This document shows, one piece after another, positions 11,001 to 17,862 of a stretch of 64,000 nt of DNA. The notes under the pieces are model-generated. The model was not told the DNA's origin. It saw nothing but the letters and a program-made list of their open reading frames with translations, and searched no databases. Numbering within the stretch: the first letter of the stretch is position 1; each line of letters opens with the position of its first letter. Source of the stretch: Thermoplasmata archaeon (GTDB lineage: Archaea; Thermoplasmatota; Thermoplasmata; GCA-020350865); NCBI GenBank assembly GCA_020348445.1, contig CP070751.1, forward strand, positions 692,421 through 756,420. The letters run 5' to 3'. The position numbers were made by a program, and so were the translations under genes.

Positions 11001-12314
11001 CCACCCACGGTTAGCACAATATCACCTTCAGATACCAGTACCAATGTTCCTGTTGGGACAAAAATCACCATAACATTTTCCGAGCCAATGAACAAGACAT
11101 CAGTTCAAAGCGCGTTTTCTATCAAGGACTCAGGAGGGAACTCTAAAACCGGGGATTTCTCCTGGAGCGGAAATACCATGACCTTTACACCTGATGGAAA
11201 GTTATACCCTGAGACACAATATACAGTTAGACTGGGTACAACCGCCATGGATTTAGCAGGCAATCCATTATCATCTGAATCTACTGTGCAATTTACAACT
11301 GGAGCAGATTCAACCCAACCCACTATCGTAGAGACAAGCCCAGGAGGATCAGATGTATCAATAGCAGAAATAATAACGATAAGATTCAGCAAAACAATGG
11401 ATGAAACTGCCACAGAAAATGCATTTTCCATATCGCCTCAGGTCTCAGGAAAATTCGAGTGGGAAGGCAACACACTTAAATTTATCCCAGATGATTTGCT
11501 CGTTCGTGGTAGAGTATACACCGTTACCATGGATTCCAGTGCAAAGGATTTGGATGGCAACAATGTGCTGGGATACTCATGGCAATTTACGACAAAATCT
11601 TCGGAGGACGTATCATTACCCTCCATAAAGACTAAATCACCAGATGGCTCCGGTGTACCTGTTGATACCGAGATAACCATTGTTTTCAGTGTAGAAATGG
11701 ATGAGAAAACCACAGAGAAAGCATTTTCCATTGAACCCTCAGTTGAAGGTGTGTTCACGTGGAAGTATGTTACTCTGACATTCATACCTAGCGAACCCCT
11801 CGATTATGAAACAATGTATACTGTAAGAATTAATTCCAGCGCAAAAGGCATCGATGGCAGATACCTGGATGAAGAAGAAGATTGGTCCTTCATAACAGAG
11901 AAGAAACCAGAAAAGACTGAGGCGGGCCTCTTTAGTTGGGAAAACCTGGAGCCCATCGTTACAGGGGTTACCATCCTTGTCACTTTCTTATTGGCCCTAT
12001 TTGGATTCTTACAGATTAGAAAGAAGCGTAACAAACTTCGCCAGTACTTGGAACAGATTGATGACACATTCAACGAATATAAAAAGAATTATCAAACTTG
12101 TGAACAAGAATTGATCACGCTTCGAGATAACATAAAAAGAGAAGTTAAGGAAGGTAGGTTGGAAGAAAATCATTTCCTAATACTGGATAAGAAAATCGAT
12201 GACTATTTATTGGAAATGAAAACCTTAGATAAAGGGTCGCCTTCCGATATAAACAAGATGCATCCCTTTGAGGAATTTGTGGAAGAAGAAACTGTTGATA
12301 TTAAGGAGGAATAG
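2058..12314 (+). CDS. Giant membrane-anchored surface protein: propeller repeats, 101-residue Ig-like repeats, Big_5 domains
   Basis: This 3418-residue protein starts at ATG 2058 behind a strong G-rich ribosome-binding site. A signal sequence covers about residues 8-38. A short module (GTLDNVTVTASGDVKL) follows; a related one occurs in the protein at 22145. About 2350-4560 encodes 14 units of ~55 residues of the type SDGGYIIAGxTxSYGAG / WLIKTDxxGNExWNKTFGG, resembling beta-propeller blades. A linker resembling one in the 22145 protein follows (ISQPFDSGG, about 4890-5200). Then come 17 near-identical Ig/FN3-like repeats of 101 residues (5532 to about 10640) and three Big_5-like domains (about 11000-11910, SPSDTSTNVPVGTKITITFS type). 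A single transmembrane helix lies near residues 3300-3320. The ~100-residue cytoplasmic tail is charged and probably coiled-coil. Unlike the other giants here, the tail lacks a zinc ribbon. The architecture fits an adhesin or S-layer-associated stalk; the ligand is unknown. Confidence 0.9.
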   Translation: MIEKKIKRTAQIFSLVSILFLIQMLSIEQSMVGNVSAGSSWIQTTEADFNAGTLDNVTVTASGDVKLILEPQSVVDEFTSHSKIGSSDSVILDITPGYFIINKSYGGSGTEYARCVQQTSDGGYIIAGSTGSYGGPLYEVWLVKTDFMGNEEWNKTFGGSSSEYGFSVQQTSDGGYIIAGYTFSYGAGSYDVWLIKTDNSGNEEWNETYGGSQGDYGYSVQETSDGGFIIAGTTYSYGPGDMDMWLIKTNYLGVEEWNNTFGSSTEEDEGYSAIEAPDGGFIITGIMTPPIIGGSTAAWLIKTNSTGDEKWNKTFGGTSNDNAKSVRLTSDGGLILVGSTASFGAGKNDVWLIKTDIDGNEIWNRTYGGEAIDNGYSVQETSDGGLFVAGSTNSFGDGKSDLWVIKTENYGNEIWNRSLGGNNDDAGYWAQQTSDGGFIITGIINSWGSSGQDAWLVKLDKSVGMTKLVKINRTYGGSLADYGWSVLETSDGGFIVTGYTQNYGAGNYDAWLIKTGKYGYEKWNKTFGGVESDGAYAFNKTFDGGFIITGYTRSWGAEDSNAWLIKTDKYGNEQWNKTYGGPGRDIGRSVRQTSDGGYIICGQTTSWGAEGTNAWLIKTSDIGKEEWNFTYGGSKGDYGYSVVVANDYGYVIAGITESFGINPSVDNAWLIKTYANGKEHWNRTYGGVDDDRAYCVDKTSDGGYVITGETWSWGAGNYDVWLIKTDSTGVIKVNKTFGGSSTDSAKSVVETSDKGYAIFGESWSFANGGYDFWLIKTDSSGGIILNKTFGGSTNEQGYSIQQTTDGGYVIFGYTRSYGAGNADFWLIKTDSAGSMVFTQGEFTSKNLLAGKASYSITNFSCEISIPSGTNARVQFSKNSISWYDSGGIPGQWDVLSDGINLIDLLSLDWNGSYFYYRVEFASTSDLFPILHNITLSYIQYIAMGTFISQPFDSGGPVSWDTLDWNAQTPPDTDIIFQLRSATTLAGLFGKNFVGPGGLPITYYTSPGSVIWPGHNNERWIQFKAYFRTTSGNVTPILNDVTISYNRLPDPPDLSLPTNFQITNDSTPQFEWHFQDTDGTQTGFQVLIDDDNNFGSVNYDSGMNTSSNENWQFPLGTGYAEITDGIWYWQVRTRDNDGDWSPYSINWSFTLDTTILPPEDIYANPGSWTGINSFSVHWTNPSDLTGIAGAYYKLDSAPTSNTDGTYEIGSGITSISDISVSGDGPHTIYVWLKDDANNINFTNYNTTVFYYDGSAPSSPTDVKANPNDWTATDLFTVTWTNPSELSGIAGAYYKLDSPPTHETDGTYVAGSDITSINGITVSDDGAHTIYIWLEDEVGNIDHTNYGTTILYLDATPPTSPTDVTAIPSSWTNTNSYTVQWTNPADTSGIAGVYYKLYSQPTWNGDGTYVPGPGINSISSISVSGEGQHSIYIWLVDGAGNVDYAYNGSTFLHLDTTPPDSPMDLIPTPNTWTSINSFSVSWVNPSDLSGIGGAYYKLDFAPSHDTDGTLISGPGLNSISGITVGSDGGHTIYIWLNDNASNADHTTYNTTTLYYDGTAPNSPSGLTATPDTWTATNSFMISWFNPAELSGIAGAYYKLDSAPTSDTDGTYVADPDITNINGITVTGDAQHPIYVWLQDNAGNADFTTSDMTFLYYDGTAPSLPLDLTATPSTWTSTNSFSVAWTNPTEVSGIAGAYYKLDTPPTSDTDGIYVAGSDITSISSIAVSGDGAHTIYIWLTDEAGNVDHNNFNTTILYYDGGAPSLPMDVTADPDIWTSINLFNVSWINPSDITGIAGAYYKLDSLPTHDTDGTYVAGSGINNITDITVSGDGAHTIYIWLEDGLGNIDFNNYNTTILYYDGPAPSEPLNITAIPDTWTSINLFDVFWDNPFEPSGIAGAYYKLDSPPTSNTDGTYVAGSDIISITGITVSGDGAHTIYVWLKNGAGNVDYNNTNTTIFYFDSTPPSQPTGITADPISWTSLNSFLVSWTNPSDDSGIAGAYYKLDTPPTSNTDGTYVAGPGITSISNIMVSGDGQHTIYIWLVDNASNVDYINNGTTFLYYDSTAPSLPTGVGATPSTWTATNSFTVTWTNPSDLSGIGGVYYKLDTAPTSDTDGTLVTGPGINSITNIVVSSDGAHTIYIWLLDNASNVDHNNYATTILYYDGAPPSSPTNVVANPSIWTATNLFSVSWTNPTELSGIAGAYYKLDSLPTSDTDGTYVAGSDITSISNIVVTGDGQHPIYIWLIDELGNIDYNNYGETNLNLDSTAPSSPTGVAATPSSWTAINSFDVSWTNPSDLSGIAGAYYKLDSAPTSDTDGTLVSGSGINSFNNIPVSGDGQHTIYIWLIDEVGNIDYNNRDTTILYYDGSAPSKPTDITADPVSWTSTNSFTVTWTNPSDLSGIAGAYYKLDSQPTSNTDGTLVSGSGITSISSIVVTGDGQHSIYVWLIDEVGNINYINRNSTVLYYDGSAPSSPTNVMADPNTWTSTDLFTISWDNPPELSGIDGAYYKLDSVPSTSTDGTLVSGSGITSISNIAVLDDGQHTIYIWLIDKAGNINHLNRGSTVLQYDATAPSLPQTVEANPSSWTSTNSFTVSWINPSELSGIAGAYYKLDSEPTSNTDGTYVAENDITSISSITVSGDGEHTIYIWLKDKAGNVDYNNNASTILYYDGSAPSKPEGIAANPDNWTAVNSFSVSWTNPTDLSGIVGAYYKLDTPPSFNTDGTYAPGAGISSLSNIFVSGDGQHTIYVWLKDGVDNINYNNHNTTILYYDGSAPSVPTGISVNPNTWTSVNSFTINWNNPSDVSGIKEGAYYYIGTSPPTSSADGSWTSDKPFTITNAPQGSNNIYLWLEDNVGNKNHLNYGSIVLKLDNTPATIQHTFVTAGTINEPITIEAEVIDTHTGVNSVLLYWKKKSDDIYISEIMDGTGDTYSAEITTDSTESLEYYIKATDQSQPPNIGYYSLYGQVTDEPDSSNDIDITISGVDKIPPTVSTISPSDTSTNVPVGTKITITFSEPMNKTSVQSAFSIKDSGGNSKTGDFSWSGNTMTFTPDGKLYPETQYTVRLGTTAMDLAGNPLSSESTVQFTTGADSTQPTIVETSPGGSDVSIAEIITIRFSKTMDETATENAFSISPQVSGKFEWEGNTLKFIPDDLLVRGRVYTVTMDSSAKDLDGNNVLGYSWQFTTKSSEDVSLPSIKTKSPDGSGVPVDTEITIVFSVEMDEKTTEKAFSIEPSVEGVFTWKYVTLTFIPSEPLDYETMYTVRINSSAKGIDGRYLDEEEDWSFITEKKPEKTEAGLFSWENLEPIVTGVTILVTFLLALFGFLQIRKKRNKLRQYLEQIDDTFNEYKKNYQTCEQELITLRDNIKREVKEGRLEENHFLILDKKIDDYLLEMKTLDKGSPSDINKMHPFEEFVEEETVDIKEE
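2350..4560 (+). repeat. 14 propeller-blade-like repeats (~165 bp each)
   Basis: Each unit carries TSDGGYII-type and WLIKTD-type motifs. By motif count there are 14 units. The spacing is regular except for one longer, divergent junction between units 7 and 8 (near 3440-3480). That is where the boundary of two seven-bladed propellers would fall. Confidence 0.8.
5532..10640 (+). repeat. 17 tandem Ig/FN3-like repeats of 303 bp (101 residues)
   Basis: Motifs ANPxxWTSTNSFTVSWTNPS, SGIAGAYYKLDSxPTS and GDGxHTIYIWLxDxAGN recur 17 times. The first three spacings measured from the sequence (5532, 5835, 6138) are exactly 303 bp. The last unit is the most divergent. Strong DNA similarity makes copy number prone to recombination and to assembly collapse. 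Confidence 0.9.
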
Positions 12315-12393
12315 GGAAAGTAAATAGGTAATTGAAAATAGAAAACTTTCTTCCTAATATTATCACTGGTATCTTTTTAAGTAACATTTTAGA

Positions 12394-12407
12394 TAGTTAT
12401 ATAAATA
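12394..12407 (+). promoter_or_regulatory. TATA-like promoter for the glycine-rich protein gene
   Basis: TAGTTATATAAAT lies about 50 nt before the ATG at 12452. A start near 12430 leaves a short leader with GGAGG at 12440-12444. This also argues against the upstream in-frame TTG at 12332 as the start codon. Confidence 0.5.
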
Positions 12408-12451
12408 ATGACCCTATTTTAGCTCTTGGATCGATAAATGGAGGAATTTTG

Positions 12452-15400
12452 ATGCCCAAAAAATGTATCGTGTTTTACCCATTAGGTCGTGAACATTATT
12501 TTAAAAGGAGCATCGCTTTGGCACTTCTTTTTATCATGATTGTCCAGGCATTTGCAGCCATTTGTTCTGCTGAGGTTTATTTTGATCCTTCAACTGGATA
12601 TTATCTCGATGATTTTGAGGGTGAGAATGAAACCCTGGGATTGAACTATATCACGGATGCTTACGTCCATGAGGGTAATATAACTCTAGAATACGACTAT
12701 TATCTTGGAACAGGCTCAGACGGGGACCTATATGTAACCTCACCGACTACATTATGGAGGGGCTCAAAACTACATGATGCCAATGCTAGTTCCAGTCAGA
12801 TCGAGCCATATAATATAGCAGTTTTTGAAGAAGGCGATGAGCTTCTTGTAATCAACATGATGTCTGGGATATGGGAGACAGTCTTCGTGAAGAATGTTTC
12901 ATCTCCATATCTTAACCTTGAAACTCCTCTAAGGAATTATTACTATGAGAACTCTAAGGCCCAGATCGTCCATATCTGGCACTTTAACAATGTGACGGTC
13001 AATGGTTCGACGTTAACCACACAGGCCTGGAATGGTGATACGGGGGGAATACTGGCTTTTAGAGCAACCGGCTCTGTGACTCTTAATTCCACTGGTTCCA
13101 TTATATCTGCAACAGGTAAGGGTTTCTCAGGTGGTGTTGGTGGAATGGGAGGATATGGAGGTGATAAAGGTTCTGGAGGCCTGGGCGCAGAGGCAGGTGA
13201 TACAAATACATATATGACTTTCAACGGGTTGGATGGTTCTCCTGGTTCGGGAGCCTCCGGGGGCAATGGATACAAGGGAGTTTTCCCGACAGGTCCCCCA
13301 GCAGGATACGATGTTTACGTTGGCGGGGGAAAGGGCGGTCGTGGTGGGAATTTTGGATACAGTGGATGGCTTGGTCAAATCGGTGTTAGTGGTAAAGGAC
13401 TGGGAGGTGGAGCAGGTGGTTACCCTGCAAACGGCGGCAATAATCCTACCTCCCCACAATTGACCATTATCAACATGGGTGGTGGCGGTGGGGGCGGTGG
13501 CGGTGGCGAGGGTGGTCAGGGTGGATGTGGAGGTGGAGGTGGAGGAGGTTCTATTAATGCGGGAAATGATGGCGAAGATGGTGGTCGAGGAGGTGAAGGA
13601 GGTAGTGGAGGAAATGGGGGAATTGGTGGAGGGATTATCTTTTATTCATGTAAAAGTTTGAACAATTATGGTATAATTTCCACCAATGGAACACAGGGTT
13701 CACCTGGATTAGCTGCAATTGGTGGTGAAGGAGGTGGCCACGGTGGTGCTGGAGCCCCAGCAATGGTATATATCAATGGAAGTGGAGACACAAGTCATTG
13801 GGGTGCTGGTGGCGGTGGTGGTGGAGGCATGGGTGGATCTGGAGGTGACGGTGGATATGGTGGTGGGGGTGGTGCAGGAGGTTCAATTTTGATTCAAGCT
13901 TATAATATCAACAGTTCTTATGGTAACATGTATGTCGGAGGGGGCTCAGGAGGTATTGGTGGGTCTCCAGGTGCTGGCGGTGTAGGCGGTTTGGGCGGTG
14001 CTGGTGGTATTGATACTTATGGCGGCTGGGATGGTGAGTCCGGCACGAGCGGTACAGGAGGTTCAATGGGTATAATGGGAGGAGATGGTTATGACGGTGA
14101 ATCTGGATTTATAAGATTGGATTATATTGATCTATCCGATGGTTTTACACCAAGCTCTCCAGTGCATCTCAATAATATTATCTACAAATCCTCAGGGGAG
14201 GCAAGAAGTCAAGTTATTTCACCACCAGATATCGTGAAATGGTGGAAGTTCACGGCAGATACAACTGTTCCTGACAACTGTTCTTTGGAATTCTACATTA
14301 TTGACCCTGTTAATGATACAGTTTTTGCATTTGGTGATTCTTCACAAGTATCCGAGACAAATGGAGGAATAGAACTAGATAGGATTCCAGTTTCTAGCCT
14401 TCAAATTTTGGCAATCCTTCAAACAGAAGATACATTGATTACGCCTGTAATCCATTCCTGGAATCTATCTTGGGAGGCCTCTTCTCCTCAAGCACCAGAA
14501 AATCTAGCCGCAAATCTATCAAAGGACGGGAGCTATATATCACTTTCCTGGGATGCAGTATCATTCTGGAAGGATTTGACAGGTTACAATATCTATCGGT
14601 CTGAGGATGGAGTGTCCTATACTTTATTCGATAGCGTGGATAACACGACTCTGATATACCAAGATACCCAGGTGGAAATTGGAAGAACATACAAATATAA
14701 AGTCACGGCAACCTCCTCCAATGATTTGGAATCCCCCTTTTCGAACCCGGTCCAGATATTTAATGACAAGGATTGGGATTTAGATGGGGTCGGTAATCTA
14801 TATGACGATGATGACGATGGCGATGGTGTCCATGACTTTTCAGATGCATTCCCACTGAACTCTTCGGAATGGCTTGACAGTGATTTCGATGGCATTGGGA
14901 ACGAGCTTGACGATGATGATGACAACGATGGTGTTCCTGACGGGATAGATCCCTATCCTTTGAATCCGTTAAACGAAATTCAAGCAGCACTTGATTACAT
15001 AAACACAACTGTGGAGGACATCCAATCCAGGGCAATTGATCTCGCTCTGCAGCTTTCGGGTGTGAACGATTCTATTTTCGGATGGATTTCAGGTTCAGAA
15101 TCCAACATATTAGATGAATTGGCGGAGATTAACACATCCTTGGCATCCGAGATTAAAACTCAGGCTGCAGGCATCACAAATGACATTATTGGTATGAATT
15201 CCTCGCTTTCAGATCAACTAAACAGCCTATTGAATAACCTTACCACCGAGGATGGGGCTTTCAGGGCATGGCTCGATTTGGTTCTTGACACAATAGATAA
15301 AAATCTAACAGCAACAAACGACTCTCTAGGGGCCCAATTGAGCTTCTTGGACACATATATTGCCGGATTTAATATCAGCTTACAGACCGAGTTGGGGGAT

Positions 15401-16120
15401 ATTTTATCGGAGCTTCAACAACATGATCAAGATACAGGACAGGATCATTCTGAGATAATTACCAAGCTCGATGATATATTGAGTGGAGGTGTGGGAGCTG
15501 ACAACCTAAATGAGTTGAAATCGATTTTGACGAACCTTTCAAATAACGTCTCAGTCCATGATCAGTCAATTGCAGATGATATCGATGAAGTTATAGGGGA
15601 TATAGAGGAATTTGAATTAAATACAAGCCAGAAAATGGAGTCAATTGACAGCACTTTGGACGATCTGGCCAAATTAGAGGACATCTTATCAGACTTAAAT
15701 GCTTTGAACAGGTCGCTTGCTGCCGCCCATGATCAATTGCAGGAATCGGTGGATGAGATACCAGCTGAAAAGGGAGAAAAAGAGGAGATCGGCATGACAG
15801 AGATACTCTTGATCGTAGTGATTGTTCTTTTAATTGTTAATCTGCTTGTCACTATGATGAGGGGAAAAAAGGAGGGAGCCAAAGGTGCGAAGGCTCTTTC
15901 TGAGGAGGAAGTTGAGCCAAAGAGCAGGGCTAAAGGAGAAGAGGAAGAATGGGAGGAGGAAGGAGAAGAAATAGAAGAGGACACTGAGGAAGAGCCAGAG
16001 GAGGAATACGAAGAGGATATCGAGGAGATATTCGAGTGTCCAGAATGCGGGGCTCATGTAGGCCCTACAGAGACCGCGTGTCCGAATTGCGGAGAAGAGT
16101 TTGAGGTGGATGAGGATTAA
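12452..16120 (+). CDS. Membrane-anchored glycine-rich surface protein with Ca-binding repeats and zinc-ribbon tail
   Basis: The ATG at 12452 is chosen because GGAGG lies 7 nt upstream and is followed by a signal peptide (about residues 18-40). An in-frame TTG at 12332 has neither. The 1222-residue product contains, in order: an N-terminal beta-rich region; a glycine-rich segment (about 220-555); a globular region; an FN3 domain (about 680-770); Asp-rich thrombospondin-3-like calcium-binding repeats (about 771-840, DxDxDG pattern); a long hydrophilic, probably coiled-coil stretch rich in DDI/LSD heptads (about 845-1105); a transmembrane helix (about 1115-1136); a Glu-rich cytoplasmic linker; and a zinc ribbon with Cys 1196, 1199, 1210 and 1213. 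The zinc-ribbon spacing matches the tails of the 16246 and 46680 genes. The outside looks structural or adhesive and the inside looks like a protein- or nucleic-acid-contact site. Function is not known. Confidence 0.85.
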   Translation: MPKKCIVFYPLGREHYFKRSIALALLFIMIVQAFAAICSAEVYFDPSTGYYLDDFEGENETLGLNYITDAYVHEGNITLEYDYYLGTGSDGDLYVTSPTTLWRGSKLHDANASSSQIEPYNIAVFEEGDELLVINMMSGIWETVFVKNVSSPYLNLETPLRNYYYENSKAQIVHIWHFNNVTVNGSTLTTQAWNGDTGGILAFRATGSVTLNSTGSIISATGKGFSGGVGGMGGYGGDKGSGGLGAEAGDTNTYMTFNGLDGSPGSGASGGNGYKGVFPTGPPAGYDVYVGGGKGGRGGNFGYSGWLGQIGVSGKGLGGGAGGYPANGGNNPTSPQLTIINMGGGGGGGGGGEGGQGGCGGGGGGGSINAGNDGEDGGRGGEGGSGGNGGIGGGIIFYSCKSLNNYGIISTNGTQGSPGLAAIGGEGGGHGGAGAPAMVYINGSGDTSHWGAGGGGGGGMGGSGGDGGYGGGGGAGGSILIQAYNINSSYGNMYVGGGSGGIGGSPGAGGVGGLGGAGGIDTYGGWDGESGTSGTGGSMGIMGGDGYDGESGFIRLDYIDLSDGFTPSSPVHLNNIIYKSSGEARSQVISPPDIVKWWKFTADTTVPDNCSLEFYIIDPVNDTVFAFGDSSQVSETNGGIELDRIPVSSLQILAILQTEDTLITPVIHSWNLSWEASSPQAPENLAANLSKDGSYISLSWDAVSFWKDLTGYNIYRSEDGVSYTLFDSVDNTTLIYQDTQVEIGRTYKYKVTATSSNDLESPFSNPVQIFNDKDWDLDGVGNLYDDDDDGDGVHDFSDAFPLNSSEWLDSDFDGIGNELDDDDDNDGVPDGIDPYPLNPLNEIQAALDYINTTVEDIQSRAIDLALQLSGVNDSIFGWISGSESNILDELAEINTSLASEIKTQAAGITNDIIGMNSSLSDQLNSLLNNLTTEDGAFRAWLDLVLDTIDKNLTATNDSLGAQLSFLDTYIAGFNISLQTELGDILSELQQHDQDTGQDHSEIITKLDDILSGGVGADNLNELKSILTNLSNNVSVHDQSIADDIDEVIGDIEEFELNTSQKMESIDSTLDDLAKLEDILSDLNALNRSLAAAHDQLQESVDEIPAEKGEKEEIGMTEILLIVVIVLLIVNLLVTMMRGKKEGAKGAKALSEEEVEPKSRAKGEEEEWEEEGEEIEEDTEEEPEEEYEEDIEEIFECPECGAHVGPTETACPNCGEEFEVDED
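13110..14120 (+). repeat. Glycine-rich low-complexity coding segment
   Basis: GG-x and GGG runs dominate about 330 codons. They are interrupted by short beta-strand-like sequences such as GGIIFYSCKSLNNYGIIS and GGSILIQAYNI, which suggests an ordered glycine-rich fold (for example a polyglycine-II or beta-roll type) rather than disorder. Confidence 0.75.
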
Positions 16121-16245
16121 ATCAATTGTGCAAGATATTCCTTTTATGAATCCTCGTACCTATCTATTTATCATATTATTTATATGCTTGATATTGGGAG
16201 CAAAAATTTTATGTGATAGCGATTTCCTACTTAAATGGGGTCAAA

Positions 16246-16662
16246 ATGGAAATAAATGAGGCGATATCGGTTTTGGTCATAGGTTTTATGTTCATAAGCG
16301 GTATCTGGCTTACCGTTCTCACCTACCTTGTAGTCAAGAGACCTCAACAAAATAGGAAAAATGAAGGTGTTGAGAGTATAAAAGGCAAAGTAAATAAGGA
16401 AGAACTGGAAGGTTCTACTGAAGGAAAACAAAAGAAACAGATAGAGGGTGACAAAATGGAGCAAAAAGCCCAAATAGGTCCAGAAGAAAAAGAAGAAAAT
16501 CAGAGAAAAACACAGACTGAAGAAACAAAAGATGAGCAGGCAAATGAACCAGAAATGGTGGAAGAAGAGGTCTTCGAATGCCCAGTATGCGGTTTCGAAA
16601 CCCAACTTGAAGATAGTGAATGTCCAAGGTGCGGTGTGGACCTCGCTCCTGAAGAGGAATAG
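16246..16662 (+). CDS. Small membrane protein with C-terminal zinc ribbon
   Basis: The 138-residue product has one N-terminal transmembrane helix (about residues 6-26), a highly charged Lys/Glu-rich linker and a C-terminal zinc ribbon with Cys 112, 115, 126 and 129. It looks like the cytoplasmic end of the upstream 12452 protein without its extracellular part, and the FECPxCG start of the ribbon is the same. The start is uncertain: ATG 16246 directly precedes the hydrophobic helix, while an in-frame GTG at 16213 would add 11 residues. A TATA-like TTTATAT at about 16179-16185 suggests its own promoter. Possible roles are an adaptor or competitor for the partner of the large zinc-ribbon proteins; this is inference. 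Confidence 0.7.
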   Translation: MEINEAISVLVIGFMFISGIWLTVLTYLVVKRPQQNRKNEGVESIKGKVNKEELEGSTEGKQKKQIEGDKMEQKAQIGPEEKEENQRKTQTEETKDEQANEPEMVEEEVFECPVCGFETQLEDSECPRCGVDLAPEEE

Positions 16663-16800
16663 CTCCATCTCAAGTTCCGCAAGATAATACAAATATTATT
16701 GTTCTATTTATTTTAGGCCTATATAATAATTCAATATTAATTAAGAAGGCTTAATCAGAGATAAAGACCGATAAATTCAGATAAAGAAAGATTATTCTCA

Positions 16801-16817
16801 CCAAAACTTAAATATCA
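16801..16817 (+). promoter_or_regulatory. BRE/TATA promoter of pdxS
   Basis: CCAAAA followed by CTTAAATAT lies about 50-60 nt before the pdxS ATG. This fits a start site near 16840 and a leader carrying the GAGGGGGA ribosome-binding site. Confidence 0.5.
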
Positions 16818-16866
16818 AATCCTGCTATTAGGGATATCTGTAGTATATAATAAAGAGGGGGAGAAC

Positions 16867-17775
16867 ATGTCCTTGGACCTCGATTTAACGAAATTAAGGC
16901 ACGGCACCGAGCTCCTTAAAAGAGGCTTTGCCAAGATGCAAAAGGGCGGCGTCATCATGGACGTCACCAACTTCCAGCAGGCAGGCATTGCAGAGAATGC
17001 AGGTGCTGTTGCAGTAATGGCCTTGGAGCGCGTGCCCGCAGATATAAGAGAGGCCGGCGGTGTAGCCAGAATGGCCGATCCCAAGGTAATTCAGGAGATT
17101 ATGGATGCTGTCACAATACCTGTCATGGCCAAGGTGAGAATAGGCCATTTCGTGGAGGCACAGGTTCTGGAGTCAATTGGTGTAGATATGATAGACGAAT
17201 CAGAGGTGCTTACCCCTGCAGACCCATTTTATCATGTGGATAAGTCCAAGTTCACTGTGCCCTTCGTATGCGGTGCAAGGAATTTAGGCGAGGCTCTGAG
17301 AAGAGTTGCCGAGGGCGCTGCCATGATAAGAACAAAGGGCGAGGCAGGAACAGGGAACGTTATAGAGGCTGTTCGCCATCAAAGGCTTATTTTGGGCCAG
17401 ATCAGGGAGCTTAAAGGTAAAGACCATGAGGAGATGACCTCAATTGCACGAAAAATCGAAGCTCCATTGGAGTTTGTAAAGGAGGTGGCAGAGCTTCAGC
17501 GTCTGCCAGTAGTGAACTTCGCCGCAGGAGGTATAGCCTCCCCCGCAGACGCCGCAATGATGATGCAGCTGGGCTCAGACGGTGTATTCGTGGGCTCGGG
17601 AATATTCAAATCCTCGGATCCGGAGCCAAGGGCCAGGGCAATCGTGGAAGCTGTGACGCACTTCGATGATCCCAAGGTGATAGCAGAGGTATCAGCAGGC
17701 CTGGGCGATGCCATGAAAGGCATAGAAATTTCTGAGATACCAAAGGAGCAGAGACTTCAGGAAAGGGGATGGTAG
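16867..17775 (+). CDS. pdxS: Pyridoxal 5'-phosphate synthase, synthase subunit PdxS
   Basis: PdxS builds PLP from ribose 5-phosphate, glyceraldehyde 3-phosphate and ammonia supplied by the glutaminase PdxT. The 302-residue length and (beta/alpha)8 signature match the family throughout. Asp32 in the MDVTN motif, Lys89 in MAKVRIGH and Lys157 in [10 protein letters not shown] correspond to the catalytic Asp and the two Schiff-base lysines known from Bacillus Pdx[17 protein letters not shown] and [12 protein letters not shown], the phosphate-binding end, are intact. ATG 16867 is preceded by a GAGGGGGA site 5 nt away. No pdxT lies next to it in this window, so the glutaminase must be encoded elsewhere. 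Codon 3' context suggests a single-gene transcript, with the following FKBP gene having its own TATA box. Confidence 0.97.
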   Translation: MSLDLDLTKLRHGTELLKRGFAKMQKGGVIMDVTNFQQAGIAENAGAVAVMALERVPADIREAGGVARMADPKVIQEIMDAVTIPVMAKVRIGHFVEAQVLESIGVDMIDESEVLTPADPFYHVDKSKFTVPFVCGARNLGEALRRVAEGAAMIRTKGEAGTGNVIEAVRHQRLILGQIRELKGKDHEEMTSIARKIEAPLEFVKEVAELQRLPVVNFAAGGIASPADAAMMMQLGSDGVFVGSGIFKSSDPEPRARAIVEAVTHFDDPKVIAEVSAGLGDAMKGIEISEIPKEQRLQERGW

Positions 17776-17800
17776 TCAGAAAAAAAATTCAGGACACAAA

Positions 17801-17811
17801 AAATATTTAAG
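17801..17811 (+). promoter_or_regulatory. TATA-like element before the FKBP lipoprotein gene
   Basis: AAATATTTAA lies about 55 nt before ATG 17863, with a GGAGAG ribosome-binding site between. Position and composition only. Confidence 0.35.
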
Positions 17812-17862
17812 GTAAATGGTGATTTCCAACTTCCCATCCTATTGAACTAGGAGAGAAAAGAC

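Noticed and set aside
13110..14120. Similarity of the glycine-rich part to mycobacterial PE_PGRS proteins
   Set aside because: Only composition is shared; there is no PE domain and the flanking domains are different.
16867..17775. Search for the partner pdxT beside pdxS
   Set aside because: The following gene is an FKBP lipoprotein and no glutaminase motif is found in either neighbour.
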